Positions 7,483 through 8,475 of a stretch of DNA of 8,475 nucleotides are shown piece after piece. Under the pieces are notes generated by a model. It saw only the letters and a list, made by a program, of their open reading frames with translations, was not told the DNA's origin and made no database searches. Made by a program: the position numbers and the translations under genes. Source of the DNA: UBA3907 sp033810155 (GTDB taxonomy: Bacteria; Bacillota; Sulfobacillia; Fermentithermobacillales; Fermentithermobacillaceae); assembly GCA_033810155.1 (NCBI GenBank), contig JAPXKJ010000045.1, forward strand, positions 1 to 8,475, given 5' to 3'. Positions within the stretch are counted from its first letter, which is position 1; every line of letters starts with the position of its first letter.

Positions 7483-7782
7483 CTACTTTTCTTGAGGATT
7501 TATTACCCGGATGTACTGAACTTCGCCTGGCATTACTAAGCCCAACTTCTCCCTGGCCACTTGTTCTATATACTCCTCGGTTTTCATCGTTTCAATCTGT
7601 TGTTCCAGGGCACTATTGGATATGCGCAAATAGTTGATTTCGGCTTGTGCCTCTTCAATGCGTCGCTTTATTCTGATCACTTCGCTTTGCCTTATTGCAA
7701 AACTAATGACCAGCAGTAGGACAACTAGCCACAGCCCCGTGAGTTTAACGGTTCGTGGTTTCTTTTGTCTGTTGTTTGGCAT
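7483..7782 (-). CDS. divIC: Cell-division protein DivIC/FtsB family
   Basis: Bitopic membrane protein of the divisome that forms a coiled-coil complex with FtsL and, in Gram-positives, DivIB, activating septal peptidoglycan synthesis. The 99-residue protein has a basic cytoplasmic N-tail (1-13, rich in Arg/Lys), one transmembrane segment (about 14-30, LTGLWLVVLLLVISFAI), a charged heptad-like coiled coil outside the membrane (about 33-66) and the family's closing motif YIEQVAREKLGLVMPGEVQYI (71-91). Length and layout match DivIC. ATG 7782 has a strong AGGAGG 8 nt upstream, which lies within the last codons of the preceding HTH gene; only 3 nt separate that stop from this start, so the two are translationally coupled. 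In Bacillus divIC lies on the same strand as rqcP; here it is inverted. FtsB and DivIC are not separable by sequence alone; the DivIC name follows the Gram-positive context. Confidence 0.93.
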   Translation of the reverse strand: MPNNRQKKPRTVKLTGLWLVVLLLVISFAIRQSEVIRIKRRIEEAQAEINYLRISNSALEQQIETMKTEEYIEQVAREKLGLVMPGEVQYIRVINPQEK

Positions 7783-7785
7783 GGA

Positions 7786-8016
7786 CTATTCCTCCTCAAC
7801 CTCATCACCGCCAAACAGATTCAGAGGATCGCCCGAAATGACGATAACTACCTCATAGCCCTTTGTCTTTGCCCTGTTGTACAATGTAGCTACTGTAGAT
7901 TGACTCAGCCCCAGCTTGTCCGCAATCTTCTGCGTGGAGTAGCCGGTTTCTTTTAGGACTACAACTTGTCGCTCTCTAAAACTTAGCTTTTCCGCTCCCC
8001 GGATTTCGATTTGCAC
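7786..8016 (-). CDS. Small helix-turn-helix protein (sigma-70 region 4/Tfx-like), function unknown
   Basis: A 76-residue probable DNA-binding protein. LSFRERQVVVLKETGYSTQKIADKLGLSQSTVATLYNRAK (residues 11-50) has the form of a sigma-70 region 4 or LuxR/Tfx-type HTH: a leading helix with RERQ, then the turn and recognition helix GLSQSTVATLYNRA. The rest (51-76) is a short hydrophobic strand YEVVIVISG, then DPLNLFGG and a run of acidic residues; I do not recognise this tail. There is no room for sigma region 2, so it is not a sigma factor. It precedes divIC by 3 nt and contains the divIC ribosome-binding site. GTG 8016 was chosen because GGGGGA (minus strand, about 8024-8029) is 7 nt upstream. 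A marginal DnaA box overlaps this start codon and three clear ones lie just upstream, so DnaA may control it. Target genes are unknown; autoregulation or control of divIC is an inference. Confidence 0.8.
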   Translation of the reverse strand: MQIEIRGAEKLSFRERQVVVLKETGYSTQKIADKLGLSQSTVATLYNRAKTKGYEVVIVISGDPLNLFGGDEVEEE

Positions 8017-8063
8017 AGTTTTTCCCCCGGGTTATCCACAAGTTATGCACAGATTGTGGACAA
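8009..8063. promoter_or_regulatory. Cluster of DnaA boxes upstream of the HTH-divIC operon
   Basis: Two perfect boxes on +, TTATCCACA (8032-8040) and TTATGCACA (8043-8051), are followed by TGTGGACAA (8055-8063), which on minus reads TTGTCCACA, one mismatch. A fourth, ATTTGCACA (8009-8017), has one mismatch to TTWTNCACA and overlaps the HTH start codon. Start-to-start distances are 23, 11 and 12 bp, roughly two, one and one helical turns, so the boxes face the same side of the DNA, as in cooperative DnaA filaments. The cluster lies between the HTH ribosome-binding site and any upstream promoter, where bound DnaA would block transcription. A replication-origin role is the alternative. The boxes are directly seen; occupancy is inferred. 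Confidence 0.72.
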
Positions 8064-8064
8064 A

Positions 8065-8076
8065 ATTTGTACAAAT
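8065..8076. repeat. Perfect 12-bp palindrome ATTTGTACAAAT
   Basis: Fully self-complementary and directly adjacent to the last DnaA box, inside the AT-rich stretch. It could be an operator for a dimeric regulator, such as the HTH protein encoded next to it, or part of an unwinding element. A chance AT-rich palindrome remains possible. Confidence 0.4.
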
Positions 8077-8175
8077 CTATTTTACAACACAATTGTATTT
8101 TCTGCTAGATGGAGTTTGGCATAATGAAACATGGCAAAATACATATGAGCCGTTATCTCCATAGTTTATGTGGAA

Positions 8176-8203
8176 TGTTATTAAGAAAAGGGATAGAATA
8201 ACA
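8176..8203. repeat. Inverted repeat TGTTATT-N14-AATAACA
   Basis: Two perfect 7-bp arms (8176-8182 and 8197-8203) are separated by 14 nt, placing the arm centres 21 bp apart, two helical turns. This geometry suits a dimeric repressor or activator in the divergent regulatory region. There is no T-run next to it, so it is not a terminator. Confidence 0.35.
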
Positions 8204-8229
8204 ATTAGAGTGTACGGTGGTAGTCGGTA

Positions 8230-8259
8230 TTGACATGGGCGTTCGCTTGCCAATATTCT
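8230..8259 (+). promoter_or_regulatory. Possible upstream promoter for the S1-domain gene
   Basis: A perfect -35 TTGACA (8230-8235) is followed after 18 nt by TATTCT (8254-8259), which matches TATAAT at four of six positions. It would be a second, weaker start site upstream of the main promoter. Confidence 0.3.
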
Positions 8260-8307
8260 GACGATGAAAGTTGAAGCCTAGGATAAAATGTCACCGTGTC
8301 CCATTTG

Positions 8308-8337
8308 TTGACGCCATAAATTGCTATCACCTATAAT
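8308..8337 (+). promoter_or_regulatory. Sigma-A promoter for the S1-domain gene
   Basis: TTGACG (8308-8313, one mismatch) and a perfect TATAAT (8332-8337) are separated by 18 nt, near the optimum. Transcription should start near 8344, giving a leader of about 40 nt before the ATG at 8384. It is the best promoter match in the window. Confidence 0.78.
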
Positions 8338-8383
8338 CTAGTTGCCAGATTTATCAAAATACCCTGGGAGGAATGTAAAAGGT

Positions 8384-8475
8384 ATGGCCCTCGAAGTAGG
8401 AGCGATTGTAGAGGGAGTTGTTACTGGAGTTACAAATTTCGGTGCATTCGTGACCTTACCTGATGGAAGCACAGG
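8384..8475 (+). CDS. S1-domain RNA-binding protein, N-terminal part (YabR-like; truncated by window end)
   Basis: Only 30 codons are visible: MALEVGAIVEGVVTGVTNFG followed by AFVTLPDGST. This is the first strand pair of an S1 (OB-fold) RNA-binding domain, with the characteristic G-x-V-x-G-V-T-N-F-G-A-F-V. It closely resembles the start of B. subtilis YabR, a general-stress S1-domain protein found beside divIC, and location agrees. ATG 8384 fits the family N-terminus; GGGAGG (8366-8371) is 12 nt upstream, a rather long spacer. The gene continues past the window end, so length and further domains are unknown; a longer multi-domain S1 protein such as polynucleotide phosphorylase is unlikely because the domain begins at residue 1. 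It is driven by its own promoter rather than by read-through from rqcP, as divIC and its partner are inverted in between. Confidence 0.85.
   Translation, partial: MALEVGAIVEGVVTGVTNFGAFVTLPDGST

Larger units (their letters stand above)
8017..8383. other. Divergent intergenic region between the HTH-divIC operon and the S1-domain gene
   Basis: A 367-nt non-coding stretch. It contains, from left to right, the DnaA boxes, an approximately 80 percent A+T segment (8061-8101), two inverted repeats, a possible weak promoter and a clear sigma-A promoter facing right. For the minus-strand operon only -10-like hexamers are visible (minus strand TACAAT at 8097-8092 and TAAAAT at 8084-8079), without convincing -35 partners, so its promoter is unassigned. 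A 25-codon + strand reading frame at 8124-8201 is discussed as a finding. No tRNA or known riboswitch was recognised. Confidence 0.6.

Noticed and set aside
7634..7956. Plus-strand frames opposite divIC and the HTH gene.
   Set aside because: The minus-strand frames have strong ribosome-binding sites and recognisable domains; the + strand frames have neither.
8169..8177. TGTGGAATG as a further reverse DnaA box.
   Set aside because: Only six of nine positions match, too few to count.
8236..8252. GTTCG-containing segment resembling a tRNA T-loop.
   Set aside because: The flanking bases do not form a five-base T stem and no acceptor or anticodon arm could be laid out on either strand.

Overview
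The window looks like a stretch of a Bacillota (low-GC Gram-positive) chromosome. The gene order prs, ctc-type L25, pth, mfd, mazG, HU, rqcP, divIC, S1-domain protein matches the conserved neighbourhood that in Bacillus subtilis runs from prs to yabR. Purine-rich Shine-Dalgarno sites and frequent TTG/GTG starts fit the same assignment. Base composition is intermediate and the flavour is clostridial rather than bacillar: MazG is stand-alone, an HU gene sits beside rqcP, and fin is missing. Family or genus cannot be fixed from the sequence alone.

Left part (18-6577, + strand): prs makes PRPP. The CTC/TL5-type ribosomal protein bL25 binds 5S rRNA. pth recycles peptidyl-tRNA, mfd couples DNA repair to stalled transcription, and mazG hydrolyses NTPs. 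Gaps are 1-nt overlap to 52 nt, so this reads as one housekeeping operon. Position 1-17 is probably the tail of an upstream gene plus the prs ribosome-binding site.

Middle (6578-7434): a 242-nt gap with weak promoter-like elements and a perfect 12-bp palindrome precedes hup (nucleoid protein HU) and rqcP (ribosome quality control), both on +.

Right part (7435-8475): orientation flips. A two-gene minus-strand operon encodes a small HTH protein followed, 3 nt later, by DivIC/FtsB, and it converges on rqcP. A 367-nt divergent intergenic region separates it from a strong sigma-A-type promoter and the start of a + strand S1-domain gene (yabR-like) cut by the window end.

The most notable signal is a tight cluster of DnaA boxes (three clear, one marginal, spaced by about one or two helical turns) directly upstream of, and partly overlapping, the start of the HTH-divIC operon, followed by a very AT-rich stretch. 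It may be a DnaA-controlled switch on a cell-division gene or a DnaA-binding/replication element. The spore genes usually found here (spoVT, yabP, yabQ) are absent from the window.
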